NCBI RefSeq assembly: GCF_018308945.1 | Contig: NZ_CP070501.1 | Coordinates: 1-64,000, forward strand | Direction of reading: 5' to 3' | Source: Agrococcus sp. Marseille-Q4369 | Lineage (GTDB): Bacteria; Actinomycetota; Actinomycetes; Actinomycetales; Microbacteriaceae | DNA: 64,000 bases | In this document: positions 16,597-26,063 of the stretch, one piece after another | How positions within the stretch are numbered: the first letter of the stretch is position 1 | Layout: every line of letters starts with the position of its first letter | Made by a program: the position numbers and the translations under genes | Notes under the pieces: model-generated | What the model was told of the DNA's origin: nothing | Database searches by the model: none | The model's input: the letters and a program-made list of their open reading frames with translations, nothing else

Positions 16597-19578
16597 GTGT
16601 CTGACAACGCCGCCCGACCCATGCCGACGACCGCGCCGACCCGCAGGCGGCCGTCGCCGCTGCTGATCACGGTGATCGTCGTCGCCGCGCTCCTCGGAGC
16701 GTTCGTGCTCTTCTCGGGCTTCTACGCCGACATCCTGTGGTTCGACCAGCTCGGCTTCCTGCAGGTGCTGCAGACGCGCTGGCTGTCGATGCTCGTGATG
16801 TTCCTCATCGGCTTCCTCGGCATGGCGGTGCCGCTCGCCCTGAGCGTGCAGATCGCCTTCCGCTCGCGGCCCGTCTACGCGCAGCTCAACTCGCAGCTCG
16901 ACCGCTACCAGGAGCTCGTCGAGCCGCTGCGCCGCGTGGGCATGTGGGCGGCCCCCGCCGTGCTCGGCCTCTTCGCGGGCATCGCCTCGGCGTCGCAGTG
17001 GGAGACGGCGCAGCTGTGGCTGCACCGGAAGCCCTTCGGCGAGACCGACCCGCAGTTCGGCTTCGACGTCGGCTTCTACGTCTTCGAGCTGCCCTTCTAC
17101 CAGTCGATCGTCGGCTTCGCGCTCGCGGTGCTGTTCATCTCCCTCGTCGCGGCGCTCGCGACCTCCTACCTCTACGGCGCGATCCGCGTCACGGGCCGCG
17201 AGTTCCGCATCTCGCGCTCCGCGCGCATCCAGCTCGCCATCACGGGCGCGCTCTACATGCTCGCGCTCGGCGTCTCGATCTGGCTCGGCCAGTACGCCTC
17301 GCTCGTCATGCCCGCGCAGGGCTTCCTCGAGACCGGCGCCGGCTACACCGAGGTCAACGCGTCGATCCCGGGCGCGCAGATCATGGCGGGCATCGCCGGC
17401 CTCGTCGCGGTCTTCTTCATCATCACCGCGATCATCGGCCGCTGGCGCGTCGCGATCGTCGGCACGGCGCTGCTCATCGCGTCGTCGCTCGTCGTCGGGG
17501 TCGCCTACCCCGCGATCGTGCAGCGATTCCAGGTCGACCCGAGCGCGAGGACGCTCGAGGCCGAGTACATCCAGCGCAACATCGACGCGACCCGCGCCGC
17601 GTGGGGCGTCGACGAGATGGTCGAGACGCCCTCCGACGCGCGCACCGACGCCGAGCCCGGCGCGCTGCGGGAGGACGCGGAGACGACCGCGAACATCCGC
17701 ATCATCGACCCCGCGCTCGTCACCGACGCGTTCGCGAACCTGCAGGAGTACCGCCAGTACTACGGCTTCCCCGACCAGCTCGACGTCGACCGCTACGAGA
17801 TCGACGGCCAGACGACCGACACCGTGATCGCGGTGCGCGAGCTCGACCTCTCGGGCCTCGACGAGGACAGCTGGTACAACCGCCACATCGTCTACACCCA
17901 CGGCTACGGCGTCGTGGCGGCGTACGGCAACCAGCGCGGCCCCGAGGGGCAGCCGGTCTTCCTGCAGGCGGGCATCCCGACCGACGGCGCGCTCGGCGAC
18001 TACGAGCCGCGCGTGTACTTCGGCGAGTCGACGCCCGACTACTCGATCGTCGGCGGCCCCGAGGGCTCGCCCAACCTCGAGCTCGACTACCCGCGCTCGA
18101 CCGAGGAGGGCAGCGGCAACGCGAACACGACCTTCTCGGGCGAGGGCGGTCCGAAGCTCGACGCCTTCCTCAACCGGCTCGTCTACGCGCTCAAGTTCCA
18201 GTCGGAGCAGATCATCCTCTCCGACGCGGTCAACGAGGAGTCGCAGATCCTCTACGACCGCGACCCGCGCCAGCGCGTGGGCGAGGTCGCGCCCTACCTG
18301 ACGCTCGACACCGACACCTACCCGGCGGTCGTCGACGAGCGGCTCGTGTGGATCGTCGACGGCATGACGACGTCGTCGTCGTTCCCCTACGCATCCCACC
18401 GCTCGGTCGCGCAGACGATCGCCGACAGCACGAACCCGAACCCCGGGTTCACGCCGGGCGACATCGTCAACTACATGCGCAACTCGGTCAAGGCCGTGGT
18501 GGATGCGTACGACGGCTCGGTCACGCTGTACGCGTGGGACACGGAGGACCCGATCCTGCAGGCGTGGCAGGAGATCTACCCCGGCACCATCCGCCCGATG
18601 AGCGAGATGTCGGGCGAGCTCATGAGCCACGTGCGCTACCCGGCCGACATGTTCAAGCTGCAGCGCAGCATCCTCGGCGACTACCACGTCACCGACCCGG
18701 CGACCTTCTTCTCGGGCGACGACCAGTGGGCGACGCCCTCCGATCCGACGTGGTCGAGCACGCAGACGCAGGCGCCGCCGCAGCCGCCGTACTACCTGAC
18801 GATGTCGGTGGACGGGCAGGACCCCGCGTTCACGCTCTACTCGACCTTCATCCCGAGGGACGGCCGCGAGGTGCTGTACGGCTACCTGTCGGTGAACGCC
18901 GACGCGGGAGGCACCGCGGGCGAGCGGCTCGACAGCTACGGGCAGCTGACGCTGCAGATGCTGCCGAAGGACCGCTCGATCCCCGGCCCCGGCCAGGTGC
19001 AGAACACCTTCGACACCGACGACCAGGTCTCGCGCGAGCTCAACCTGCTGCGCCAGGGCGCGTCCGACGTGATCAACGGCAACCTGCTGACCCTCCCGGT
19101 CGGCGGCGGCCTGCTCTACGTGCAGCCGGTCTACCTGCGCTCGACGGGAGCGACGTCGTTCCCGGTGCTCCGCAAGATCCTCGTGGCGTTCGGCGACGAC
19201 ATCGCCTTCGAGGACACGCTCGACGAGGCGCTCGACGCGCTCTTCGGCGGCGACTCCGGCGCCGAAGCGGGCGACTCGGGCGTCGACCCGAACGCCGAGG
19301 AGCCGACGGAGCCGGGCGCAGAGGCGCCCGAAGCCGACCTCCAGGCGCAGCTCGACACCGCCCTGCAGGAGGCCGTCGCGGCGATCCAGGCGCGCCAGGC
19401 CGCGTACGCGGAGGGCGACGTCGTCGCCGCCGCCGAGGCGGAGGTCCGGCTCAACGAGGCGGTGCAGCGCGCGGTCGACATCTCGGCCGAGATCGAGGGC
19501 ACCGAGGCGCCTGAGGTCGCGCCGGAGGAGTCGGCTCCCGCCGAGGAGCCGGCGACGAGCGAGACGGTCGCGCCCTAG
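16597..19578 (+). CDS. UPF0182 family membrane protein
   Basis: The 993-residue protein has about seven N-terminal transmembrane segments, then a large soluble domain with features typical of the UPF0182/COG1615 family, such as NRHIVYTHGYGVVAAYGN. The last 120 residues are Glu/Ala-rich and probably coiled-coil. The function is unknown. The GTG start at 16597 has GGAG 9 nt upstream; an in-frame ATG at 16582 is an alternative. It follows the Lon-like protease gene in the same direction. Confidence 0.9.
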   Translation: MSDNAARPMPTTAPTRRRPSPLLITVIVVAALLGAFVLFSGFYADILWFDQLGFLQVLQTRWLSMLVMFLIGFLGMAVPLALSVQIAFRSRPVYAQLNSQLDRYQELVEPLRRVGMWAAPAVLGLFAGIASASQWETAQLWLHRKPFGETDPQFGFDVGFYVFELPFYQSIVGFALAVLFISLVAALATSYLYGAIRVTGREFRISRSARIQLAITGALYMLALGVSIWLGQYASLVMPAQGFLETGAGYTEVNASIPGAQIMAGIAGLVAVFFIITAIIGRWRVAIVGTALLIASSLVVGVAYPAIVQRFQVDPSARTLEAEYIQRNIDATRAAWGVDEMVETPSDARTDAEPGALREDAETTANIRIIDPALVTDAFANLQEYRQYYGFPDQLDVDRYEIDGQTTDTVIAVRELDLSGLDEDSWYNRHIVYTHGYGVVAAYGNQRGPEGQPVFLQAGIPTDGALGDYEPRVYFGESTPDYSIVGGPEGSPNLELDYPRSTEEGSGNANTTFSGEGGPKLDAFLNRLVYALKFQSEQIILSDAVNEESQILYDRDPRQRVGEVAPYLTLDTDTYPAVVDERLVWIVDGMTTSSSFPYASHRSVAQTIADSTNPNPGFTPGDIVNYMRNSVKAVVDAYDGSVTLYAWDTEDPILQAWQEIYPGTIRPMSEMSGELMSHVRYPADMFKLQRSILGDYHVTDPATFFSGDDQWATPSDPTWSSTQTQAPPQPPYYLTMSVDGQDPAFTLYSTFIPRDGREVLYGYLSVNADAGGTAGERLDSYGQLTLQMLPKDRSIPGPGQVQNTFDTDDQVSRELNLLRQGASDVINGNLLTLPVGGGLLYVQPVYLRSTGATSFPVLRKILVAFGDDIAFEDTLDEALDALFGGDSGAEAGDSGVDPNAEEPTEPGAEAPEADLQAQLDTALQEAVAAIQARQAAYAEGDVVAAAEAEVRLNEAVQRAVDISAEIEGTEAPEVAPEESAPAEEPATSETVAP

Positions 19579-19624
19579 CCGGTTTGCCGTTCCGCCCCGC
19601 GGCTGATAGAGTCTCTTCTTGTGC

Positions 19625-19698
19625 CGCGGGGTGGAGCAGCTCGGTAGCTCGCCGGGCTCATAACCCGGAGGTCGCAGGTTCAAATCCTGTCCCCGCAA
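19625..19698 (+). tRNA. tRNA-fMet (CAT), initiator
   Basis: The 74-nt cloverleaf has acceptor arm CGCGGGG with CCCCGCA, giving the C1-A72 mismatch of an initiator. The anticodon stem is CCGGG/CCCGG, with three consecutive G-C pairs next to loop CTCATAA. The T arm reads GCAGGTTCAAATCCTGT. CCA is not encoded. These features mark it as initiator rather than elongator tRNA-Met. Confidence 0.97.
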
Positions 19699-19721
19699 CG
19701 AAGTCCGCGAACTGCGGCACA

Positions 19722-19753
19722 CAGAAGAGGCGCCCGAGAGGGCGCCTCTTCTG
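19722..19753 (+). terminator. Terminator of the initiator tRNA
   Basis: A perfect 14-bp stem, CAGAAGAGGCGCCC against GGGCGCCTCTTCTG, closes a GAGA loop. It lies 23 bp after the tRNA and should end its transcript. Confidence 0.88.
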
Positions 19754-19783
19754 CATCTCCGGCAGGCGGCGCAGCGTCCCGGC

Positions 19784-20115
19784 ATGGGCTTCGACGTCCC
19801 CGCCCATGCGTACGTGCGGGCGCTCGAGGGCACGGCTGAGGCGCTGCCGTTCGCCGACGAGGCGTTCGACGCGTCGCTCGCGCAGCTCGTCGTGCACTTC
19901 ATGGCGGATGCGACGGCGGGCGTCGCCGAGATGGCTCGCGTCGTGCGCCCTGGCGGCACCGTCGCCGCGTGCGTGTGGGATCACGGGCGGGGTCCGTCCG
20001 GGCCGTCGGCCACGCGGGTCTCGAGCGGCTGCGCGAGCGCTATCGCGAGCTGCTGCCCGCGCCGCCGTTCGAGCTGCGGGCGGTCGCGTGGGCGGCGCGC
20101 GGCACGCGCCCCTGA
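19784..20115 (+). pseudogene. SAM methyltransferase remnant
   Basis: The stretch up to about 19990 encodes LEGTAEALPFADEAFDA, VVHFMADATAGVAEMARV and RPGGTVAACVWDH, which are the middle motifs of a class I SAM-dependent methyltransferase. The SAM-binding N-terminus is missing. After WDH the coding continues in another frame, where it ends RERYRELLPAPPF, then AVAWAARGTRP and a stop, as in the normal C-terminus. Around 60 residues between the two are lost. The gene is therefore decayed by at least two deletions. Confidence 0.7.
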
Positions 20116-20116
20116 C

Positions 20117-20833
20117 TCACTCGAAGAGGCTGCCGAGCCCTCCGCCGGAGGAGGCGCCGCCGTTCGAGCCCGAGAGCTGCTGTCGGCCCTCGCTCGGCTG
20201 CACGACGACGAAGCCCGGCCCGTGGAAGGCGAGCTGGAACGCCTCGCCCGTGCCGCCGCGGAGCAGCGAGCGCATGTTCATGCTGCTCACGACGCTCGGC
20301 TGCAGGTTCGCCGACCAGCAGACCGCCGCGTTGGGGTCGACGAAGGTCGGCTGGCGCGAGCAGTCGAGCAGCAGCGGCTGGCCCTCGCACGAGATGCCGA
20401 CCGTGCCCCGCCCGCCGATCTCGACGTTGAAGAGGCCGCCGGCCATGACGTTGCCGCTGCGCAGCATCTTGATGTCCCACTGCAGGTCGGGATCGAACGC
20501 GAGCAGGTTCTTGCCGCTCACCGACAGCCCCTCGCCCTCGAGCAGCACCGTGAAGACGTTCGCGGCGTCGCGCGCGAGGAAGACCTCGCCCTCGCCGCGG
20601 ATGCGCATGAGCGGCGCGCCCTCGCCCGTCACGAGCTTCTTGAGCATGCGGGCCGCTCCCGCGCCCTCGTGCTGGAACTCCATGCGCCCCTGGTAGGCGA
20701 CCATCGCGCCCTTCGCGGCGAGCACGTCGCCGCCCCCCGAGACGGTGATGCGCAGCATCTTGCTCGACTGCTTCACCCAGCGTTCGGTCGACTGCGTCTC
20801 CTGGTTCGCCTCGGCGAACAGCTCCGACCTCAT
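20117..20833 (-). CDS. AIM24 family protein
   Basis: This 238-residue beta-rich protein has the AIM24/TIGR00266 pattern, for example SSKMLRITVSGGGDVLAAKGAMVAYQGR split across two strands and a Gly-rich C-terminal tail. The bacterial role is unknown; the family is named after a yeast mitochondrial protein. Its ATG overlaps the stop of the upstream thiamine-binding-type gene as ATGA, so they form an operon. It ends just beside the methyltransferase remnant on the other strand. Confidence 0.85.
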   Translation of the reverse strand: MRSELFAEANQETQSTERWVKQSSKMLRITVSGGGDVLAAKGAMVAYQGRMEFQHEGAGAARMLKKLVTGEGAPLMRIRGEGEVFLARDAANVFTVLLEGEGLSVSGKNLLAFDPDLQWDIKMLRSGNVMAGGLFNVEIGGRGTVGISCEGQPLLLDCSRQPTFVDPNAAVCWSANLQPSVVSSMNMRSLLRGGTGEAFQLAFHGPGFVVVQPSEGRQQLSGSNGGASSGGGLGSLFE

Positions 20834-21135
20834 GCGTCCGCCCCCAGGGCACGCTCGAGCCGGTCGACCTTGCCGTCGAGCTCGCCCGTCCATCCGGGCC
20901 GGATGTCGGCCTTCAGCACGAGGGATGCGCGCGGCGAGAGGGCGAGCACGGCGTCGGTCGCGCGCTTGACGACCGCCATCACCTCGTCCCACTCGCCCTC
21001 CACGGTCGTGAACATCGCGTCGGTGCGGTGCGACAGCCCGCTGTCACGCACGACGCGCACGGCGACCGCGACCGCGTCGTGCACCGAGCCGTCCGGGCCG
21101 GCCGTGCCGGGCGCGATGGAGAATGCGACGAGCAT
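20830..21135 (-). CDS. Thiamine-binding (MTH1187/YkoF-type) protein
   Basis: The 101-residue product starts MLVAFSIAPGTAG and has HRTDAMFTTVEGEWDEVMAVV, the pattern of the small ferredoxin-like MTH1187 family (DUF77). Members bind thiamine or hydroxymethylpyrimidine and may buffer them in the cytosol. GGGAG lies just upstream of the ATG as a ribosome site. It is the first gene of a two-gene leftward operon with AIM24. Confidence 0.82.
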   Translation of the reverse strand: MLVAFSIAPGTAGPDGSVHDAVAVAVRVVRDSGLSHRTDAMFTTVEGEWDEVMAVVKRATDAVLALSPRASLVLKADIRPGWTGELDGKVDRLERALGADA

Positions 21136-21219
21136 CCTGCTCCCTTCGTCGGTCGCATCCTCGCACCAGCCGCCTCGGTTCGCCAGCACCGGCGCGCGCA
21201 CTCGCCGTAGGCTGTCGGC

Positions 21220-22020
21220 ATGGCGGATGCGACCGGGGTGCTGATGGCGGCGGCGGTGCAGCTCGCCGCGACCGAGGACGTCGACGCGAATCGCGCGGCG
21301 GCCGCGGCGTGGATCGACGGCGCGGCCGATCGGGGGGCTGCGCTCATCGTGCTGCCCGAGTACGCGCAGCACTGCTCGCCGACGCTCGCCGCGACCGCGC
21401 CCGGCGCCGCCGAGCCGCTCGACGGGCCCTTCGTCTCGATGCTCGCCGAGCGCGCCGCGGCGCACGACGCACTCGTCGTGGCCGGCCTCGTGGAGCGCAC
21501 GGACGCGGGGCCGAGCAACACGGTCGTCGCCGTCGACGCATCCGGGCTCCGGGTCGCCTACCGCAAGGTGCACCTCTACGACGCGTTCGGCTCGAGCGAG
21601 TCGGACTGGCTGACGCCCGGCGACGCCGCGCAAGTGCCGGTCGTCGACTTCCGCGGCACGCGCATCGGCATCGAGACGTGCTACGACCTGCGCTTCCCCG
21701 AGACGACGAGGCGGCTCGTGGATGCGGGGGCCGACGTCATCCTCGTCCCCGCCGAGTGGGTGCGGGGACCGCAGAAGGAGCGGCACTGGACGACGCTCGT
21801 GACCGCGCGCGCGATCGAGTCGACGGTGCACGTCGTCGCGGCGGGACAGGCGCCGCCGCTCGGCGTCGGCTGCTCGCTCATCGCCGACCCGATGGGGATC
21901 CCGCTCGCCGCGCTCGGCGACGCGGAGGGCATCGCGATCGCGCCGCTCGACCCGGCGGTGACGGCCGCGACGCGGCGGCGCAACCCCTCGCTCGCGAACC
22001 GTCGCTACCGGATCGCCTGA
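21220..22020 (+). CDS. Nitrilase-superfamily amidohydrolase
   Basis: This 266-residue carbon-nitrogen hydrolase has the Glu-Lys-Cys triad at about E47 (VLPEYAQ), K116 (YRKVHLYD) and C154 (IETCYDLRFPE). The length and motifs fit omega-amidase or deaminated-glutathione-amidase-like members, but the substrate cannot be read from sequence. TAGGCT lies 6 nt before the ATG, which suggests a leaderless mRNA. It is divergent from the thiamine-binding-type gene. Confidence 0.87.
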   Translation: MADATGVLMAAAVQLAATEDVDANRAAAAAWIDGAADRGAALIVLPEYAQHCSPTLAATAPGAAEPLDGPFVSMLAERAAAHDALVVAGLVERTDAGPSNTVVAVDASGLRVAYRKVHLYDAFGSSESDWLTPGDAAQVPVVDFRGTRIGIETCYDLRFPETTRRLVDAGADVILVPAEWVRGPQKERHWTTLVTARAIESTVHVVAAGQAPPLGVGCSLIADPMGIPLAALGDAEGIAIAPLDPAVTAATRRRNPSLANRRYRIA

Positions 22021-22032
22021 CGGCCCCGGCGC

Positions 22033-23256
22033 TCAGCGCGCGGGCTGCAGCTCGACGCCCCGGAGCGCAGCGAGCTGCTCGGCCGCCCGGTGCAGGGTGT
22101 CGTCGGACTTGCAGAAGGCGAAGCGCATCGTCGAGCGCAGGTCGCGCCGCGAGGGTCGCGCGAAGGCGGAGAGCGGCACGCCCACGACGCCAGCGAGCTC
22201 GGGCAGCTGCCGCGCGAGCACGCTCGCGTCGTCGATCCCGAGCGGGGCGGCGTCGGCGAGCACGAAGTAGCCGGCCATCGCGTCGTTGACCTTGAAGCCC
22301 GCCTTCCGCAAGCCTCGCGTGAGGATGTCCCGCTTGCGGCAGAAGGAGTCTCGGATCGTCTGGAAGTGCTCGTCGGGGAGGCGGAGCCCGACCGCGACCG
22401 CGGGCTGGAACGGCGCGCCGTTCACGAACGTCAAGTACTGCTTGACTGCCGTGATCTGCGCGATCCGCTCGGGCGTCGACATGATCCAGCCGACCTTCCA
22501 GCCGGTGATCGAGAAGGTCTTGCCGGCCGAGGAGATCGAGATGAGCCGCTCCCGCGCCGCCTGGAACGTCGCGACCGGCACGTGCTCCTCGTCGTAGACG
22601 AGGTGCTCGTAGACCTCGTCGGTCACGATGAGCGCGTCGCGCCGCTCGGCGATGCGGACGATGTGCCGGACGGTCTCCTCGCTGAAGACGGAGCCGGTGG
22701 GGTTGTGCGGGGAGTTCACGAGGATCATGCGCGTGCGGGGGCTCGTCGCGCGCAGCAGCCGGTCGGGGTCGGGCTGGAAGTCGGGAGCCGTGAGCGGCAC
22801 GGGCACGAGCACCGCGCCCGCGAGCGCCGCGACCGCGGCGTAGGCGTCGTAGTAGGGCTCGAAGACGACGACCTCGTCGCCCGGCTCGAGGTAGGCGAGC
22901 ATCGTCGCGGCGAGGCCCTCGGTCGCGCCGGCCGTGATGAGCACGTCGCCGCGGCCGAGGCCGATGCCGTAGAAGCGGCGCTGGTGCTCGATGATCGCGT
23001 CGATGAGCTCCGGCGCGCCGCGGCCGGGTCCGTACTGGTTGCGGCCGTGGTCGATCGCGTGCTTCGCGGCGTCGAGCACCGCTCGCGGGCCGTCCTCGTC
23101 GGGGAAGCCCTGACCCAGGTTCAGGGCGCCGGTGCGAGTCGCGAGCGCCGTCATCTCGGCGAAGATCGTCGGCGCGAGGCGCCCATCGGCTCCCAGCAGG
23201 CCTGCCCCCGCCGCGGTGCGCTGCCAGGGTGCTCGGTGCGGGCGATCGACCTCCAT
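22033..23256 (-). CDS. Class I/II PLP-dependent aminotransferase
   Basis: The 407-residue enzyme has the fold-type I signature: NLGQGFPDEDGP near the start, NSPHNPTGSVF, TDEVYEHLVYD and the PLP lysine in SSAGKTFSITGWKVGW near residue 245. It resembles kynurenine/methionine aminotransferases and actinobacterial DapC-like enzymes, so the true substrate is open. It converges with the nitrilase gene, 12 bp away. An omega-amidase next to a glutamine-type transaminase would fit a methionine-salvage pairing, though this is inference. Confidence 0.88.
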   Translation of the reverse strand: MEVDRPHRAPWQRTAAGAGLLGADGRLAPTIFAEMTALATRTGALNLGQGFPDEDGPRAVLDAAKHAIDHGRNQYGPGRGAPELIDAIIEHQRRFYGIGLGRGDVLITAGATEGLAATMLAYLEPGDEVVVFEPYYDAYAAVAALAGAVLVPVPLTAPDFQPDPDRLLRATSPRTRMILVNSPHNPTGSVFSEETVRHIVRIAERRDALIVTDEVYEHLVYDEEHVPVATFQAARERLISISSAGKTFSITGWKVGWIMSTPERIAQITAVKQYLTFVNGAPFQPAVAVGLRLPDEHFQTIRDSFCRKRDILTRGLRKAGFKVNDAMAGYFVLADAAPLGIDDASVLARQLPELAGVVGVPLSAFARPSRRDLRSTMRFAFCKSDDTLHRAAEQLAALRGVELQPAR

Positions 23257-23343
23257 GCCTCGACGCTACTCGCTTCGCACCGCGAACGGTCGACATTGCG
23301 AGTGCTTAGCAACCGCATGGATTGGCGTGGCATCGTCGAGGGC

Positions 23344-24777
23344 ATGACGAACCCGTACGAGCAGCCGCATCCCGCGAGCCACCAGGGCCACGTGCCGAAC
23401 CCCTGGTCGCGACCCGCGGACGAGACCCGGTGGCAGAGCCCCGCCGCGGGCCAGCCGAGCGGGCAGCCCGCGCCCGCGACGGCGCCGTACGGATCGACGC
23501 CCGACGCCGCGCCGCCCTTCGGCTCCGCTCCCTACGCGTCCTCGGTGCCCGCACCCTCGGCCTTCGGTCGCCCGAGCGACCCCCAGCCCCACTACGGGCA
23601 GCCGGCGGGCGCGAGCCCCCAGGCGCCCGCGCGTCGCCGCAGCACGGGGCTCGTCGTCGGCGCGATCGTCGGCGCCGCGCTCATCGGCGGTGCGACGGGC
23701 TTCGGCGGCGGCGCGCTCGCGGCGCAGCAGACCTCCCCGCAGACGCAATCGGCGCCGAGCGGCGGCGTCGCCGCCGAGCCGGTCTCCGACCCCGGCACGA
23801 TCGCCGACGTCGCCGCGGCCGCGGGCCCCTCCGTCGTGACGGTGCAGGCAGCCTCGCGCGCCGGCGCGGGCGAGGGCTCCGGCGTCGTGATCGCGCCCGG
23901 CGGCTACATCGTCACCAACAACCACGTCGTGACGCTCGACGGCCAGGCGGCCGACGCATCCATCACGGTCGAGACGAGCGACGGCCGGCTGCTCGCCGCC
24001 GAGATCGTCGGCACCGACCCCGTCGTCGACCTCGCGGTGCTGCGCGTCGACGCCGAGCTGCCGGTCGTGACGTTCGCGTCGAGCGACGACGTGCGGGTGG
24101 GCGACACCGCGATCGCGATCGGGGCGCCGCTCGGCCTCTCGAACTCGGTCACCGACGGCATCGTCTCGGCCGTCGATCGCGGGCTGCGGATCGCCTCGAG
24201 CGCCGCGCCCGACGACTCGCAGGACTCGCAGCAGTCGCCGTTCGGCTTCTGGCAGGAGAACGGCGCGCAGGCCGCGCAGGAGGACATCTCGATCCCCGTC
24301 GTGCAGACGGATGCGTCGATCAACCCGGGCAACTCCGGCGGCGCGCTGCTCAACGCGTCGGGACAGCTCATCGGCGTCAACGTCGCGATCGCGAGCATGG
24401 GCCAGGGCGAGTCGTCGGGCTCGATCGGCATCGGCTTCGCGATCGAGTCGAGCCTCGTGCAGCGCGTGGTCGAGGAGATCATCGACCGCGGCGAGGCGAC
24501 GCACGGGCTGCTCGGCGCGACCGTGAGCGACGTGCGCGACGCCTCGATCGGCTCGGTGGGCGGGCAGCTGCGGGAGCTCACGGACGGCGGCGCGGCGGCC
24601 GAGGCGGGCCTGCAGTCCGGCGACGTCATCACCGCGATCGAGGGGGCACCGGTCACGAACGCCGTCGATGCGACCGCCCAGGTGCGCGCGCACGCGGCAG
24701 GCGCGACCGTGACGATCGAGTACCTGCGGGGCGGCGAGCGGGCCGAGGTCGAGGTCACGCTCGGCGAGCTCTCCTAG
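23344..24777 (+). CDS. HtrA/DegP-type serine protease
   Basis: This 477-residue protein has a Pro/Ala/Gln-rich cytoplasmic N-terminus of about 98 residues, one membrane segment (about 102-122), an extracytoplasmic trypsin-like domain and a C-terminal PDZ domain. The catalytic triad is about H194 (NNHVV), D229 (VVDLAVLRVD) and S331 (GNSGGALL). It should degrade damaged proteins outside the membrane. I chose ATG 23344; the frame is open further upstream but low in protein-like signal. No clear -10 element precedes it. Confidence 0.93.
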   Translation: MTNPYEQPHPASHQGHVPNPWSRPADETRWQSPAAGQPSGQPAPATAPYGSTPDAAPPFGSAPYASSVPAPSAFGRPSDPQPHYGQPAGASPQAPARRRSTGLVVGAIVGAALIGGATGFGGGALAAQQTSPQTQSAPSGGVAAEPVSDPGTIADVAAAAGPSVVTVQAASRAGAGEGSGVVIAPGGYIVTNNHVVTLDGQAADASITVETSDGRLLAAEIVGTDPVVDLAVLRVDAELPVVTFASSDDVRVGDTAIAIGAPLGLSNSVTDGIVSAVDRGLRIASSAAPDDSQDSQQSPFGFWQENGAQAAQEDISIPVVQTDASINPGNSGGALLNASGQLIGVNVAIASMGQGESSGSIGIGFAIESSLVQRVVEEIIDRGEATHGLLGATVSDVRDASIGSVGGQLRELTDGGAAAEAGLQSGDVITAIEGAPVTNAVDATAQVRAHAAGATVTIEYLRGGERAEVEVTLGELS

Positions 24778-24787
24778 CCGGCGCGCC

Positions 24788-25648
24788 TCAGCGCTCGTCG
24801 GCGCTCGCGCCGCCGTCGCCCCCGTCGCCGGTGTCGCCGGCGCCGCGGCGCTCGCGCAGCCGCCGCAGGCCGCCGCCGAGCCCCTCCCGCTCGATCTCGC
24901 GCGCCTCGCGGATGCGTCGGCCGAGGCTCACTCGCTCCTCGCGCTCGGCGGGGGAGAGGAAGCCGTGGTGCCGCACGGGCGGCGGGCCGAACGCCTCGCG
25001 GGAGGCCTTGACGACCTGCCGGCCGAGCATGTTGTTGCCGACGCCGCCGATGACGGCGCCGATGCCGAAGGGCATCGCGCGACCGACCATGTTCGCGCCC
25101 GTGTTCCTCGCCATGCGGCGCAGGAACGCGCGTCGCATGAGGTCGATGACCTGTCCCATCGCGCCGCTCGGGAGCGACGACGTGATCATCTGGCCCCAGA
25201 ACGCGGAGCCGCCGCCGCGGCGGCCCAGCGCCTGGTCGGCGACGCGCTTGACGAGCGCCTTGCCGCCAGAGCCGAGCATGAGGCCCATGACGAGCGCCTT
25301 CGCGCGCTGCTCGTCCTCGACCGCGATGCCGTGCACCTCGGCGACGGCCTGCGCGAAGAACGCGCTCGCTTCGAGGAAGACGACCGTCTCGGCGGCGGTG
25401 AGCCCGATCGACGCGACGGTGCCGATGCCGGGCGCGACGGCGCTCGCGCCGACGGCCGCGCCGCCGCTCGTGACGGCCGCGAGGTACTGCTTCTCGAGCC
25501 GGGCGATCATCTGCTCGGGCGTCATCGCAGGGTGCTTCCGGCGCAGGTTGCGCAGATGGCCGACCACGAGCGGCCGCTGCACGCCCAGGATGTTCTCGAG
25601 CGTCGTGATGAGCCAGCCCATCTCCTCGTCGCGGTCGACCTCGTCCAT
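24788..25648 (-). CDS. Hypothetical EcsC-like protein
   Basis: The 286-residue product has an N-terminal helical part, a Gly/Ala-rich amphipathic middle (GGAAVGASAVAPGIGTVAS) and a second Gly-rich segment (PFGIGAVIGGVGNNMLG). This resembles EcsC-type bacterial membrane-associated proteins. The C-terminus is charged and disordered-looking, ending in Gly/Asp repeats. No function can be assigned. It is convergent with the HtrA gene, 10 bp from its stop. Confidence 0.65.
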   Translation of the reverse strand: MDEVDRDEEMGWLITTLENILGVQRPLVVGHLRNLRRKHPAMTPEQMIARLEKQYLAAVTSGGAAVGASAVAPGIGTVASIGLTAAETVVFLEASAFFAQAVAEVHGIAVEDEQRAKALVMGLMLGSGGKALVKRVADQALGRRGGGSAFWGQMITSSLPSGAMGQVIDLMRRAFLRRMARNTGANMVGRAMPFGIGAVIGGVGNNMLGRQVVKASREAFGPPPVRHHGFLSPAEREERVSLGRRIREAREIEREGLGGGLRRLRERRGAGDTGDGGDGGASADER

Positions 25649-25756
25649 GGCATCCCCTCGTCGTCCTCGTCGCGTGCGCGACGCATCCATCATCCTGCCC
25701 GCATCATCGTGTCCCGATCGTGCCGGGAGGAGGCTGAGCGTGGGATCATGGCTCGC

Positions 25757-26035
25757 ATGACCCTCACCCCTGGACCGGACACCGTCGGCACGGGCGGCAG
25801 CACCGACGTGCTCGACCGCGAGCTCGAGAAGCTGCTCAACGAGGAGTCGGTCGAGGACGGCGACCACGACCGCTTCTCGCACTACGTCAAGAAGGAGAAG
25901 ATCCTGCAGTCGGCGCTCTCGGGCAAGCCCGTGCGCGCGCTGTGCGGGAAGAAGTGGACGCCCGGGCGCGACCCGGAGAAGTTCCCGATCTGCCCCGCCT
26001 GCAAGGAGATCTACGAGAAGCTGCGCGCTGAGTGA
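25757..26035 (+). CDS. DUF3039 family protein
   Basis: The 92-residue protein contains DHDRFSHYVKKEKILQSA and LCGKKWTPGRDPEKFP followed by CPACKEIYE, the signature of DUF3039. The three cysteines probably bind zinc. It is conserved in Actinobacteria and has no known role. ATG 25757 is preceded at 7 nt by GATCAT, a weak -10 match; an in-frame ATG at 25748 would add three residues. The convergent neighbour is pncB. Confidence 0.85.
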   Translation: MTLTPGPDTVGTGGSTDVLDRELEKLLNEESVEDGDHDRFSHYVKKEKILQSALSGKPVRALCGKKWTPGRDPEKFPICPACKEIYEKLRAE

Positions 26036-26063
26036 CCCCGGTGGCCGCTGACGGCCGGATGCG

